In this document: positions 11,611 through 23,200 of the stretch, piece by piece
How positions within the stretch are numbered: position 1 is the stretch's first letter
How the letters are laid out: the number at the start of each line of letters is the position of its first letter
Assembly: GCA_963971225.1 (NCBI GenBank)
Contig: OZ020268.1
Coordinates: 46,240,404-46,304,403, forward strand
Length of the DNA: 64,000 nucleotides
Origin: Melieria omissa
Lineage: Eukaryota; Arthropoda; Insecta; Diptera; Ulidiidae
Direction of reading: 5' to 3'
Made by a program: the position numbers and the translations under genes
The notes under the pieces: model-generated
The model's input: the letters and a program-made list of their open reading frames with translations, nothing else
Database searches by the model: none
What the model was told of the DNA's origin: nothing

Positions 11611-14030
11611 TTACACATTGTGCGCAGTTAAACCTGCATACAGTTAAGTTGAACTTCTATCGCTGCAGCTGCGTCTTTTGTGCTTGTTTGTTATTGTGTC
11701 GACAATGACATCCTTGACTTCATTAAATTCCGCGTAATTCTACACCACAGCACAGCTTGACTTGAAAATTCTTTATCTCTTCATAGTGAATAAAGCAGAA
11801 CATTAGTAATATAAGAGAATATTTGCGCACTTATGTAAGTTTAGTAGGTACACATGCATATTTATGTTGTAAGTAATGGAGGCATTCACAATCTGCGGCA
11901 GCTGTAAGAAGCATAAATTTAGTCTAAAGCAAATAAAAATAAATGGCTTGTACAGCATGTACTACTCTTTGATTTCTTTGCTTCTTCTCGCTACTTTTTT
12001 TGAATGTTTAAAAAATGTTTATTATACTAAGTACACTTCTGCCAGACAAATGCAACCCTGTGGTGTGTCAAAAGTAACCAAGAATCAACTGACTTTCAAA
12101 AATATTGTTCACTATTAAAATTTACGACTTCATATTCGAATCTTCTACAATGACAACCACTATGTATTGTGAATGCCGCTAATTTAAGCCACATAGTTGT
12201 TTAAAAGCGCTGCTCTCATGTAAAACGTGGCTTTACAATTGCTAACTGCTTTTAGTGCACTAAACAACTATTATTTTAATTTAAAATTTATTCTGTCAAT
12301 GATCCACGAAAACCTTACAGACAAAAAAAAACATATTAAAAACAAAGACTTACAAGCTACGTAAAAACACTTGAGCGAAAATGTTTGATTTTAAAGCGGG
12401 AGATTAAATAGTTATCTGTGTAAGAAAAATAAAGTTTCAAATGTTGTTTGGCTCTTTAAAATAAAATCATGCATGAGTCACTGATTGGGATACACTTTGT
12501 CAACCTAAGCAAGAAGGTTTAAGTATAATTTTTATATGAACAAAACAGCTACTCCTTAAAAATTCGATCTTTTATCCAATACGTCAGTCTTACATCAAAA
12601 GCAAAGTGCAGAATCAGCGAAATCAGAAAATCAGAAAAATATTGAATCAATTATTATTTACTGTTTAGAGTAAACACTAATATTTCACAGCGAAAAATCT
12701 AATAAAATTAAAACTAAAAATAAGTAAATTTAATGAATTTTTTTTGGTACAGAATGAACAGGTGAGCGGGTGGGAGTAGGTGGTCTATGCTCCATGCTTC
12801 ATGCTACCGAATCGCTCATTTCTTGCTAATCCGAATCGTTGAGACAATGAAAACGCGCACAGCTGTAACTGTCGCCAATGCAGATCAGCGGCTGCAATGC
12901 TGCTTGCCACCCGCCAACTTCTGCATATCTCCATCTCGCTCGCTCGCTCATTCTTTTGTCCGTTCTTGCTTTTGAAACGCACTGAAAATGCGCTGCCACA
13001 TGACTGTATCAGCTTATTGTGATCTTTGTTGAATGCAACTTTTTTTGTCATTGCAGTTTTTTCAAAGTCGTTGCGCATCTAATTTTCTGCCTTTTTTCAT
13101 TTTTATTTTTGTTTTTTGCTGCCCAGCCTGCAGCTGCGCAGTCAAAGTCAACGCAAAACTAAGCCAGAAAATACTTTAGAAGAGCAAAGACAAAGGCACT
13201 AAGTACTTACTGGCCAGTCTTGCTGTCTTATTGTTGTTCTTGTTGTTGCTGTTGTTTTTTTTATTGTTGTTGCATACAGTTGCTTGCATTTGTTTTTGTT
13301 GTAATATGATTTCATTGCATTGGCATTTGTCAGCGACGGCATCTCGTTGCGGCCTCAAGCACCGAAGGAGGAAGGAGGAAGTCGCGCAGCTGGCAATGAT
13401 GATGACGGCAGCAGTGCCGTCAGAAGGTGGCGATGTTTATCGTTTAAATAACTTTGCCACTGCTCTTTAGGCATTTTCTGATTTCATTGTGCATTGTGTT
13501 GCTTCTTTGCACGCTTCCAAGCTTACATTTTTTTGTCTTTCTTTTCGTCGCTCTCTGCCGTTTGTGGGTCACGCTTGCCTGCGCTCTGCACTTCCTGCAC
13601 AGCAGTTTTCTTTTTGCCCTCTTTAACTGCATGTGGCTAATTATAAAAACTGCGCGCGATCAAATATGCAAATGACACTGACAAAAAAAATACAACAACA
13701 AATATATGAAACGTTGGTTGGCTGCAGTTCGGCCATTTCGCATTCAGCGTTCAGTTACTCGGCCTCCGAATCCGCTGCGCAGGCATCTTGGAAGACAACA
13801 ACCAGGGGGGGGGGGCGTGGCAGAGCGGGGTATCTGTGTCCATCGCTGCAGCACAATTAAAATTAATGTTTTCTAAATTATAACGGTATGTTCGTGATTG
13901 ACAGCTGCCCGAACAATGAAAGCCTGCCATGTGTGTAAGGTTGCCAGATCGTTTGGCGTAGCTGGCAGCGTCAAAGCGTCAGGTTCGAAGGTAATGCTGG
14001 GCAGGAAGTGGTTCGAAAGTGTCCGTTAGT
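11611..14030. other. intron, no gene recognised
   Basis: Unique-looking sequence with modest A+T bias. A frame at 11876-12118 (80 codons, with a central hydrophobic stretch YSLISLLLLATFFECL) has no recognised family and lies in A+T-rich DNA. A run of eleven G residues (13805-13815), unusual in this context, interrupts a G+C-richer stretch (13720-13850). No RNA genes were seen. Confidence 0.4.
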
Positions 14031-14817
14031 GGCCGTAACTCAATGGTAGAAATATGAATTGATTGGACTAAGCACTAAAATTTTTAAGATGCATAAATAT
14101 TTAAGATACTTTTATATTTTATGATTTATTTTAATTTAATTTAAGTTTTATTTTTTAATTTTTTTATTTTATTTTATTTTATTTATTTTAATAAGTGCAA
14201 TTATTAGTGAAATGTTTTCATTAATTATTCTTTCTTCTTTTCATTGCAGGTGAGTTTAAGAATAAATCTTCAAATTTTACTGATTTTGTAAGTAAACAAA
14301 AAATATGCAATTCTTGTGAAAATCATGGGTGAGTAATTGAAAGCAATTTAGGTTATTTTGGACAAGATGGTGTCAGTTGAAAATGTGTCTTTTTCAAAAT
14401 TCATAATGACAAAATCACATTGTTTCTGCTTTCCCTCAAGTGTCTTCTCTCTAGTGCCTTCTCTGTAGTGTCTTAATTCATCAGTAATTCTTGAAGTAAA
14501 TAAATAAATTGAAATAAACACTTGAAGTAGTCTCTAGTGTGAGATTTATGGCAAAATTTTCTTTAAGAATTGAAGTTGCATTTTTGAAGATGAAACCAGG
14601 ATCAGAATGAATAGTACCGTCAGCTTCAAGTTACAATGGCAAACAAAAAAATGTTTAGTCATACAAAATTTGAACAAAATGATTATCAAAATGCATAAGA
14701 GTACAGTTTCACTAATTCAATTCAAGTCAAATCAAGTCAGGTCAAGTTAAATAAAGTCTAATCATATTAAATTAAATCAAATCACTTCAAATCAACGTCC
14801 AGTCCAATCCAGTCCAC
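14031..14817. other. intron spacer with AT tract and TCAAGT halo
   Basis: An A+T-rich tract (14100-14220), then unremarkable sequence. From about 14711 the words TCAAGTCAAATCAAGTCAGG and TCCAGTCCAATCCAGTCC appear. They form the degenerate left shoulder of the array that follows. Confidence 0.5.
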
Positions 14818-15537
14818 TCTAATCTAGTCTCAGTCTAGTCTAGTCTAGTCTAGTCTAGTCTAGTCTAATCTAGTCTCAGTCTAGTCTCAGTCTAGTCTCA
14901 GTCTAGTCTCAGTCTAGTCTCAGTCTAGTCTCAGTCTAGTCTCAGTCTAGTCTCAGTCTAGTCTCAGTCTAGTCTCAGTCTAGTCTCAGTCTAGTCTCAG
15001 TCTAGTCTCAGTCTAGTCTCAGTCTAGTCTCAGTCTAGTCTCAGTCTAGTCTCAGTCTAGTCTCAGTCTAGTCTCAGTCTAGTCTCAGTCTAGTCTCAGT
15101 CTAGTCTCAGTCTAGTCTCAGTCTAGTCTCAGTCTAGTCTCAGTCTAGTCTCAGTCTAGTCTCAGTCTAGTCTCAGTCTAGTCTCAGTCTAGTCTCAGTC
15201 TAGTCTCAGTCTAGTCTCAGTCTAGTCTCAGTCTAGTCTCAGTCTAGTCTCAGTCTAGTCTCAGTCTAGTCTCAGTCTAGTCTCAGTCTAGTCTCAGTCT
15301 AGTCTCAGTCTAGTCTAGTCTAGTCTAGTGTTATTTAGTCTAATCTAGTCTCAGTCTAGTCTCAGTCTAATCTCAGTCTAGTCTCAATCTAGTCTCAGTC
15401 TAGTCTCAGTCTAGTCTCAGTCTAGTCTGAGTCTAGTCTAGTCTAGTGTTATTTAGTCTAGTCTAGTCTAGTCTAGTCTAGTCTCAGTCTAGTCTCAGTC
15501 TAGTCCCAGTCTAGTCTAGTCTAGTCTAGTCATAGTG
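14818..15537. repeat. 11-bp satellite array (GTCTAGTCTCA)n with GTCTA shoulders
   Basis: Between about 14870 and 15310 the 11-bp unit GTCTAGTCTCA repeats almost without error, about 40 copies. At both sides it grades into pure GTCTA pentamers and mixed units, with interruptions GTTATTTAGTCTA near 15330 and 15446. The 11-mer is one GTCTA pentamer plus one GTCTCA hexamer, so it likely arose by amplification of a composite. There are no spacers of unique sequence, so it is not CRISPR-like. Confidence 0.95.
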
Positions 15538-17840
15538 TTATTTTCTTTCATTATCTCGAATAGACTCTAATGAGTCGTGAACTTTCTCTTCTATGGATGA
15601 CGGTTCCAGTTTGTGAAATCTTTTCAGACACTGACATGTAGTCTCGGTATCCTCTAAGCATAGTGAATATGTAACTTCTTCGTAACAATCTTTAAAGTTT
15701 CTATAACCTGTAATTAAGACAGTCAGCCACCTCTGAGTTCTGAGATTAGATCTTTAAACATTATTGGCTCCATTCGTGTTGTTTAAAGCTACTCAGAATT
15801 ATCTACAACTGGAAGTCTCAATTATAAAAGCCAGCGCCCTAATAACGTTCTTTATAAGGGTTCGTATATATGTAGATCTGTAGCTTGCTCTCATAGCCTC
15901 AACAAATCTCATCACTCGTTAGTTTCTTATTTCTGTATATGAAATGAAAACCAAATATTCCGCCGCTGATTGTGTTTACAATTCTTGCAGTTTCCCTTTA
16001 AATATTTTACACTTTAGTCTGCACTTGGTTGAAAAAAAAGCACAGCAACAAAAAACTACAATTGTCGTTGCTGTCACACAATGTGCACAATGCGCCACAG
16101 TGGGCGACGGCGAAGAATGCAGCAAATATTTGCTGGAAAAAAAATTTGTTGAAAGCCGTTTTTAGCTTCCTTTGCCTCCTAACGACAACAAAGAAACGAG
16201 GAAATCACAACGGAAATGGCAAACAACACTTTGGCCAAAAGTTGTAATCTTAACTGCAGCCAAATAAAGAGCCGAACACAACTGCAACAACAACAAAAAA
16301 AGAGTTGGGTTGAGTAGAAACCGAAAGTGTACAACACAAACTCAAAAATGCGTTTTGGGAAAAATTGACTCTGCGTCAGTCTGCGTTGCACTGTGCAACT
16401 AGAATTTTCACACATGAAGTGGGCAAAAGCATGAAATATTTGTTCTTCCATTTTCACACATTTGACTTAACTTTAAGCTCCCACTCGAAGTTTCCTCACG
16501 CCTTTCATAATTTAAAGCCCTTCTTTTCGCTACACATTTCTTGCAGCAAATTCCATTAGAAATTATTTTGCAACACGCAAAATCAAAAATCAAGTAAGTG
16601 ACAGTTTCAATGCGCGCAGCACGTTGCCACAGTGTAGAAACGAGCGCATTATTAAGTCACGTCTTTAATAAGTTTCGCATTGTTCCCTCCCACAAAACGC
16701 ACATAATGCCGCAGAAAATTCGCAAACAATGTCTACAAAGAAAATACTTCTGCAAGTTGTATAAAATCGAGTAGATGTGTTTATCTGTGGCGAAGCCTGC
16801 AAACAGTGTTGCCATTTCATTTTACTTTTTTTCCTCTTTTTGCTCACTTTGAAGCAGTCAACGCAGAGGGAAAGTATATCAAAAACGTGAGTTGGAAATT
16901 AGACAAACCGCCAATGGCGAAACGGAAGAATACGTTTGACATTTGACACATTGCTAATGTAAGGTGTCAAATTACCACCAAACAATGTGTACGAAATATT
17001 TAAATTAAACATGGCTGACAAATGCGTGGGAGACTTTGAAATGGGTTGAGAATGTTGCAACGCTTTGTTGTGGTTTAAAATGAATTAACTAAATCCGAAT
17101 AATGCTTCTCCAATTGAGAGTTCACATTTGAGACAAAATTTAAGGAAAAAAAAATTAATTAAAAATATGTACATATAAATAAAGAGAGAAAGTAATGCAG
17201 TGGAAGTCACTTGACCTGATTTTTTTGAATAGATATTTGATGATTTTTGTATTACAAAGTTAAATCAGTCATCAAACTCTTTTTTTTAGTCATAGAATGA
17301 TTTTTATTTATATTTGATTGCAATTATTTCACAATGTAAATTGCTATTTTTTTGATACAAAAATATAACCCATATTTGAATGTTTATTTCTGTTTAAATA
17401 ACTCACATGAAGAAATCATTAATAGAAATATTTAAAAGAAAAAAATTGGAACGCAAGCCTAATTTTTATAACACAATATTACACTCAGTGTTGAACCAAA
17501 TCTTAATGAGAATTGATTGAAATTTAATTTTGTAAACCATTGGTTCATTGATTTTTGTTTTCATGGAATGAATTTACACTAAAAACCACGTGGATTCCAA
17601 TGTAAACATTGTTTTTTCACTAACAATAATAACGTTTGTAGTAGAAACCTCCTTAAAATTATTGAGGAACGGGGAGATGAACAATTTTCAGGTTCTTTTC
17701 CTAGCCAGAGTTAAAAACTGGCATTGGTTGTTACATCTTCTTCCGTCAAAAACCAGCCTCAACAAAAGTTGTTGTAAAGCAATCCTTGTTTTTAAGTAAG
17801 TTTAAATAGTCATTGAAAAACAGATGAACATAGCCAGATT
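15538..17840. other. intron, no gene recognised
   Basis: Low-conviction frames only. Two small frames near 15944-16250 overlap on the + strand and consist of poly-A or CAA-derived residues. No transposon ends, RNA genes or tandem structure were recognised. Confidence 0.4.
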
Positions 17841-18110
17841 CGTTCGAAGCTCAGACTATTTAAAACCATTACTGAGCCCTGGATAACGCTTGCCACAGTG
17901 GCGCACACAACATTTCATTTTGGGGGGTTTCGTCCAACTTAACTTAAGAGGTTTAAACCCCTAACCCCCTTCCTCCCCTGTGTGTGCCATTGATTTTAAA
18001 CCTTAAGTAGGTAGTAGGGTTTTTTCAACTGAGCCAAAGTTATTCTAAACTCAGATTGGTTTTAACCTCTGTTGAGCTCTGGATAATGTTTGCCACTTCC
18101 TTTTCGGTCA
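17840..18110. repeat. imperfect ~200-bp direct repeat flanking a small MITE candidate
   Basis: The phrase CTCAGACTATTTAAAACC ... GAGCCCTGGATAACGCTTGC (about 17850-17893) recurs as CTCAGATTGGTTTTAACC ... GAGCTCTGGATAATGTTTGC (about 18050-18093). The repeat unit may be an older duplication into which, or beside which, the element at 17896-17992 was inserted. Confidence 0.5.
17896..17992. mobile_element. 97-bp MITE candidate with CARTGGCRCACACA ends
   Basis: The left end reads CAGTGGCGCACACA and the complement of the right end reads CAATGGCACACACA (12 of 14 identical). The interior pairs a G-run (TTGGGGGGTTT) with C-runs (AAACCCCTAACCCCC). A lone matching end, CTGTGTGCGCCACTG, occurs at 62785-62799. 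No target duplication is evident, so the superfamily is unassigned. Confidence 0.4.
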
Positions 18111-19480
18111 TCACAAGGGCCTCAGAGGCCTCTGAGTACACAAATCAAATAACTAGCAGCCTGCCTCCCTATTCGGGCATTACACTGGACCTCTCTGGCC
18201 TCCGCATGTACGAATCGAACAACTAGCACGCTACCTGTCTTACCTTACCTTACTTAGTCCCTAAGCGTATCTACCACTATCACTGTTTTGTGGGCGATCT
18301 GGCCTACGTTCTGGTGCAAATCGCTTTCTGTTTAGTATTGTCCAGGTATATCTGATGCCATTGTAGGTGTGTTCTATAGACAACATAACATACCTTCGAG
18401 ACTACTGGGATAATATGGACTTGTCTTCTTTTAAACACTTTAATTGGGATCTTATACACGGTACACTCCACATGGGTATTAATAGAAGGTCACTGTCGGT
18501 CATGTCAGTATGCAGTGGATTCAGCGTGAAAGGTGCTGCAGCTATCGAGGGAGCTTCTTCTTCTTCTTCTTTCTCCTAGCCTTGTCCTAGTTCGGGTCGG
18601 CTGTCCTCGTTCGATATCTCCAAGTAGTACGGTCCTGTGTTGTCTCCTCACTAACGTTTATACATTGCATGTCCTTCTCCCTATTCTACAGGTTACTATC
18701 TCGAAATATTTTAATCCTCGTTATCAGTGCAGAAAGCCATATTTGTACTGTGAACCACTGCCTGACTATCCAGTTGTGTAGATGTGAATACTTATATTGT
18801 AAACATCATAGAAAAGGAACTTCTAAGAAGACTACCGTTTAGTCATGGCACCTGCTGAAAAGATGCTGCAGTATTCTGAAAGCAAAGTGAGATTTTTTGT
18901 CTCAGTTTTGTAGAGAATATCTCACTCAACCCTAGTCTATAGGTTACTATCTCGGAAATAATAGTCTGTAAACTACTGATTGACTATGCAAATACGTGCA
19001 CGTGCATTGGAGAGAGCATTATAAAGGAACCCCTTCGGGTCCTACAGTATAACCGCGACTTTAGCTTGAAACATGGGTAAACGAAGTTCTATTCAGTTTC
19101 CTGGAAAATATCCCACTCTAATATTGAATTAGATTTGTGTAAATGTCAAATCACTCAACACTTAGTTTTCAATCCATTCCTTCCTACTGATATGTAGAAA
19201 GTGAATCAATTTACCTATTGTTGAACTAAAAACGTCGTATAGTAGTCAATATTTGTTGGTGTGTATCCAACCTGTGACAAGACCTTTGTATATCTGATAT
19301 AAGGTCCACCTCGTTAGGGCGCGGAATTGATTTCCGCTGAAATTTCTGTGAAATAAAGTTGTTTTAGCTAATGAATGTTCACAGAATTTGTCACACTTAA
19401 CACTAGCTGCAAATTTACTGAAGAGAGCAATAAAAATATTGAATATCTTACGACTTACATGTAAAGGAAAAGTGATTTCG
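18111..19480. other. intron of repeat-like composition, no gene
   Basis: Around 18120-18240 a motif pair (CACAAGGGCCTCAGAGGCCT and ACTGGACCTCTCTGGCCTC, each followed by an AACTAGCA phrase) is duplicated at ~70 bp spacing. A TTC trinucleotide run lies at 18555-18572. Related phrases (AGGTTACTATCTCG) occur at about 18689 and 18941, suggesting another old ~250-bp duplication. No open frame is credible. Confidence 0.4.
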
Positions 19481-19499
19481 AAAACACACTAACCCATAC

Positions 19500-20001
19500 A
19501 AACTTTAGACGGTTATAACTTTTAAAACGCAACTAACTTTGCAAAACCCAGCTAGGCTTTTGTTACTCTATACCAGGTCATATGCCATGACCCCCGAATT
19601 GTCGCACAATCATATCAGGAACATAGAGTTTAGTTCAACCTAGTTATTGCCTGTCTTGACATGAAATTTTCTTAAGAACATAGAAGGCATCCAGTGAAGT
19701 AGAGTGAAATGAGTCTTCATAGAAGTGCTGCGGAAAGCTCCAGTTACAAAGATGTCTGGGGTCCCACTTAACTATAGTTGATCCTTTTTAGAGATGGCCA
19801 CCATATTGAAAGCGTCATATAGAAGGTTGGATTCCACAGCCGTTTCTTAGCGAAGGATTGATGCAAAGATACAAATACCATTTGGTTGCCTAGACCCATT
19901 TGGATCAGTAAATGGTGCAGGTCGCTTCTCATGTTTTTTTTTGCAATGTTGGCCTTCCAACTAAGCTTTGAATTCAGGTGAATTCCCAGATACTTGACAC
20001 C
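19500..20001 (-). mobile_element. degenerate Jockey-type LINE reverse-transcriptase remnant
   Basis: On the minus strand, 20001 down to about 19890 reads GVKYLGIHLNSKLSWKANIA then KKNMRSDLHHLLIQMG. This is the VKYLG..LD.KL.W..HI block found downstream of the YADD catalytic motif in Jockey-like insect LINEs. Further down, pieces such as RLISLYFTGCLL appear in shifted frames among many stops. There is no catalytic region, so this is an inactive relic. Confidence 0.65.
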
Positions 20002-21160
20002 TTTATAAAGTTATATATTGGGTTCAATAAAAACGAGTAAATTTAGCATTAAAATATAACGATTTCCCTATCACAACTTATATCCCAGTCACAAAATATT
20101 GTTAACATTTTCCATTGCAAAGGTTTGAAAGGCAAGTTTTACCCAAAATCTAACCAAAACTATATGCAAATTTCCTAAAGACTCGTTAAGTTTATTCAAA
20201 ATTTAAATTTCCCAGTTTGGCAGCCAACTTTCTGCACGTGAAGTGGCAAATCCGAGCGCGAAAGTGTCAAATCAACACCCTCGAAAATATTCCCACACAC
20301 CATAAAACTGGACATTTTTTTGCTTATTGCCTCAAGTTGCAATTGTTGTTGTGTTTTTTTGTTGTTGCTGCCGACTCGTACTGCACTCAAGTGTCAAAAA
20401 GTGAGTGTCGAACGGCAAACAGCAACAACAACAGACAACAGTAGCCAGAACATTGGCAAAACCATACACCGCAGGCCGACCGACCAGCCGACCGACAGAC
20501 AATACGTGCAATTAGTGGCCGCACATTTTGCACCTACAAATGTTTGAGTGGCAAAATGTTAAGAAAATCAAGATATGGCAAGCGTGAAGTAAGGCAACAA
20601 ACGAAAGTTGGCCGACACTTTAAGCCGCCCGCTCGCTGTCGGCGCATTTGCAAACTGGCTCGCCGCACTGTTTGCCGCAGACAACGTCACAGTTGCAGTG
20701 TTTAGGTGTCATTTTGATTTCTACTTTGGCACCTTCTTCTCTGCTCCCGCTGCAACAGCTGGCGGCTGTTGCACGCGTCGAAAGGGCGCAGGGCCGGCCC
20801 ATTCATTTGTACGCCGGCGCATCTTCAAGTGGCGTCGACTGCGCGCTCTCACATGCAAATCGCTGTTGTTGTTGTTTTGTAATATTTTGTTGCACGAATT
20901 GCTGACGCGTTCGTTAACACTGACACAGTTTATGCTGCCATTTTTTGTTTGCTCTGCTTCGCGCTGTGTGCGCCACTTGAACGCGCGTGCAACAAGACGC
21001 CATGACGCGCACAGTGCGGAATTCTTTGGCGCGCAACATTTGACGCTTGTCGCCTGTGCGGCGCAATGTGTGCCTCTGTCGGTCTGTATGTCATTTGTGC
21101 GTTGTTTGCATTTTAGCCGCTGCTCATTCGGCTGCGCATTGTGCCACTGCCTGTTGATAA
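20002..21160. other. intron, relatively G+C-rich unique stretch
   Basis: The sequence from ~20450 to 21150 is clearly richer in G+C than its surroundings and allows long frames on both strands (for example 20608-21210, which begins at a TTG). Cys/Phe/Leu-rich composition and absence of any domain argue against coding. It is a candidate regulatory island. Confidence 0.4.
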
Positions 21161-21463
21161 CCCTTTCAGAGCCGACCCTAAGTTTGTTGATAATTTTTTG
21201 GGGATTTTGAAATAAAAAATTTTAGAAATATTTCTCAATTCAAACCTCAATAATATTGATAAATTATAATAAATTATATTATAATTTATTCAAACGATAA
21301 ATAAAACCAAAATCTACTTAGTAGAATTTTTCAAAAGTTCAATTAAGCAAAACAAAAAAATTCAAGTTTATAGGTTAATTTGGAATAACAAATGTTCTCA
21401 AGTAATCCAATTGAGTACTGAAAATCTGCCAGTTTTCAAGCACTTAAAGTCGGCCTGAAAGGG
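21161..21463. mobile_element. piggyBac-type MITE, 303 bp
   Basis: The left end CCCTTTCAGAGCCGAC and the complement of the right end CCCTTTCAGGCCGAC are near-identical inverted repeats. The right flank is TTAA (21464-21467). The left flank is ATAA (21157-21160), a one-base decay of TTAA. The interior is A+T-rich and noncoding. CCC ends plus TTAA sites are the hallmark of piggyBac-family insertion. Relatives lie at 58773-58855 and, as a solo end, at 47110-47120. Confidence 0.7.
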
Positions 21464-21635
21464 TTAATGCATTGTTGCCAAGTTAATTTGTATTAAACAG
21501 ACGCGCTATTCTATTCCTGAAAGATAGAACAGTTATTTTAACTGTACACAATCATTGTATTCCCCAAAGTGGTGTTTGGCATTAAAAGAGAATATTTCAT
21601 TTATTTCGCAGCTTTCTAAGAAGCCACGCATTCTT

Positions 21636-22060
21636 ACTTACTTACTTAACTGGCCATAACAACCCTTTACTGGGTTACGGCCTGTGACAAAACCTCTCTC
21701 CAGGCGCCTCTGCTTTGCGCGCGCCTTCTCCAGTTGGTCACACCAAGAGATGATAGAGCCTTCTCCACTTAGCTTCCTTCAATCGGAGACACGAGCTCCC
21801 TCTTTGCCGTTGACCTCCAACTATCGCATCGAACACATTTTTTGCCAGAGCTTCATTGTCCAACTGTATTCGGTACTTGTTTCAACTAAACCCGACGGTC
21901 ACGATCGACCAACCGTACTCACGATCAACTTACCTTTTCTAGGTCTCAGGAGGCCTACCGGGTGCCCTGTTTTTGCTAGCTAGTGGGTTCCACTCCATAA
22001 GACTTTCGCAATGCAGTTTTCTTCTTTGTGGAGTATGTGACCTGGCCACTTCCATTTCTG
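21636..22060 (-). mobile_element. LINE C-terminus and 3' tail, 5'-truncated remnant
   Basis: The minus strand, read from 22057 downwards, carries KWKWPGHILHKEENCIAK with VLWSGTH (the RW.GH..RM block), then DNEALAKNVFDAIVGGQRQR (21860-21798), then LGVTNWRRRAQSRGAWRE with VLSQAVTQ and a stop (21748-21668). These sit in two or three frames, so frameshifts have accumulated. The 3' end finishes in TAAGTAAGTAAG, a short simple-repeat tail as in several LINE clades. It is the best copy of the family also seen at 3140-3336 and 41926-42055. Confidence 0.8.
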
Positions 22061-22061
22061 T

Positions 22062-22760
22062 CTGAAGATTCAAGGATCTATCGGTTCAATTTCTACTTTC
22101 GTGTAACTATGTTCTTGTGTCTGAAGGTCCATAATCCATCCATCCATGTGTTGTTGTTCTATGACCATAATCAACAGGTAACTTTCTTATAAAGTAAGAG
22201 CCTTTCTAGGTGCCTCCTTGTTGAGTATGTTCCTGTGTATAAAGATCCATGATGAATTCTGCTTTGCCGATGGTTATTCCAAGATGCGCTGTCGTTCTCT
22301 AAACCATAATCTAAAGGCAACGTTCTTTTAAATTTAGAGCCCTTCTAGGTGCCTCCTTGTTGAGTATGTTCCTGTGTCTGCAGATCCATGATCCATTCTT
22401 CTTTGCCGATGGTTATTCCAGAATGCGTTGTCGTTCTCTGACCATAATCTACAGATAACTTCCCTATCAAGTTGGAACCGTTCTAGGTTCCTCCGTTTTG
22501 AGGGTGTTCACATGTCCAAAGATCCATAATCCATCCTCTTTTGCGAATGTCTGTCCCAGGATTCGTTGGTGTTCTTTGACCATCATTTACAGGTAACTTT
22601 CTTGCAAAGTAAGAGCCGTTCTAGGTGTCTCCTTGTTGAATATGTTCTTGTGTCTGAAGGTCCAATATCTATTCTCTTTTGCTGTCCCGTGAGGCATTGT
22701 CGTTCTCTAAGCCATAATCGAAAGGCAACGTTCTTATAAAGTTAGAGCCCTTTTAGTTGA
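22062..22760. repeat. degenerate tandem array, unit ~138 bp
   Basis: About five copies of a unit containing TAGGTGCCTCCTTGTTGAGT, TGTTCCTGTGTCTGAAGATC and GACCATAATCTACAGGTAAC. Unit anchors lie near 22214, 22353, 22488 and 22626, giving intervals of about 135-139 bp. The array abuts the LINE remnant on its left. Confidence 0.85.
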
Positions 22761-22869
22761 CAAGTATTTATATATTTGATTTTTGTATTATTTTTATATA
22801 TTTTTTTTTATTTTTAAAGTTATTATTAATATTTGTCACCTGAACAAGGCATAAGAGAAACTTCTATTT

Positions 22870-23200
22870 AATAAAAAAAAACTCGATATTTTTTTCAAAA
22901 ATAAAAAACTGACGGGTTCAATGAGGTGTTAAAAGTTTATATGAAGAGAAACTGTGAAAAAACATGAATTAATGAGTCCATTGACTTCAAACTTGGTGAA
23001 AGTACTCTTAATGAGAAATAATTAGAACTGTTCTTTTCACTTCTTTGAAAATCGAAATCTGACGGGTGAACCAAGGGTTAAAAGTTGAAAAATGGTCCTT
23101 TTGACTTTAAGCTTAGTGAAAGCACTTAATATGTAAAATAATTCGATACGTGTTTTTAATTTTTTTGGAAATCAAACTCTGAAGTAGTTATCGAAGTTAT
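22870..23200. repeat. dispersed tandem family, copy A
   Basis: Two to three diverged ~125-150 bp units containing TTGACTTCAAACTTGGTGAA, AGTACTCTTAATGAGAAATA and GAAAATCGAAATCTGACGGG. The same unit, in the same orientation, recurs at 32570-33190 (copy B) and 55640-56120 (copy C). Over 43 bases, A and B differ at about three positions (22981-23023 against 33117-33159). Confidence 0.75.

Noticed and set aside
14818..15537. CRISPR-like array
   Set aside because: Direct tandem repeat with no unique spacers, in an animal intron.
20608..21210. 200-codon open frame
   Set aside because: Starts at TTG, lies in a G+C-rich patch with long frames on both strands, is rich in Cys/Phe/Leu without domains, and has no splice or UTR context.
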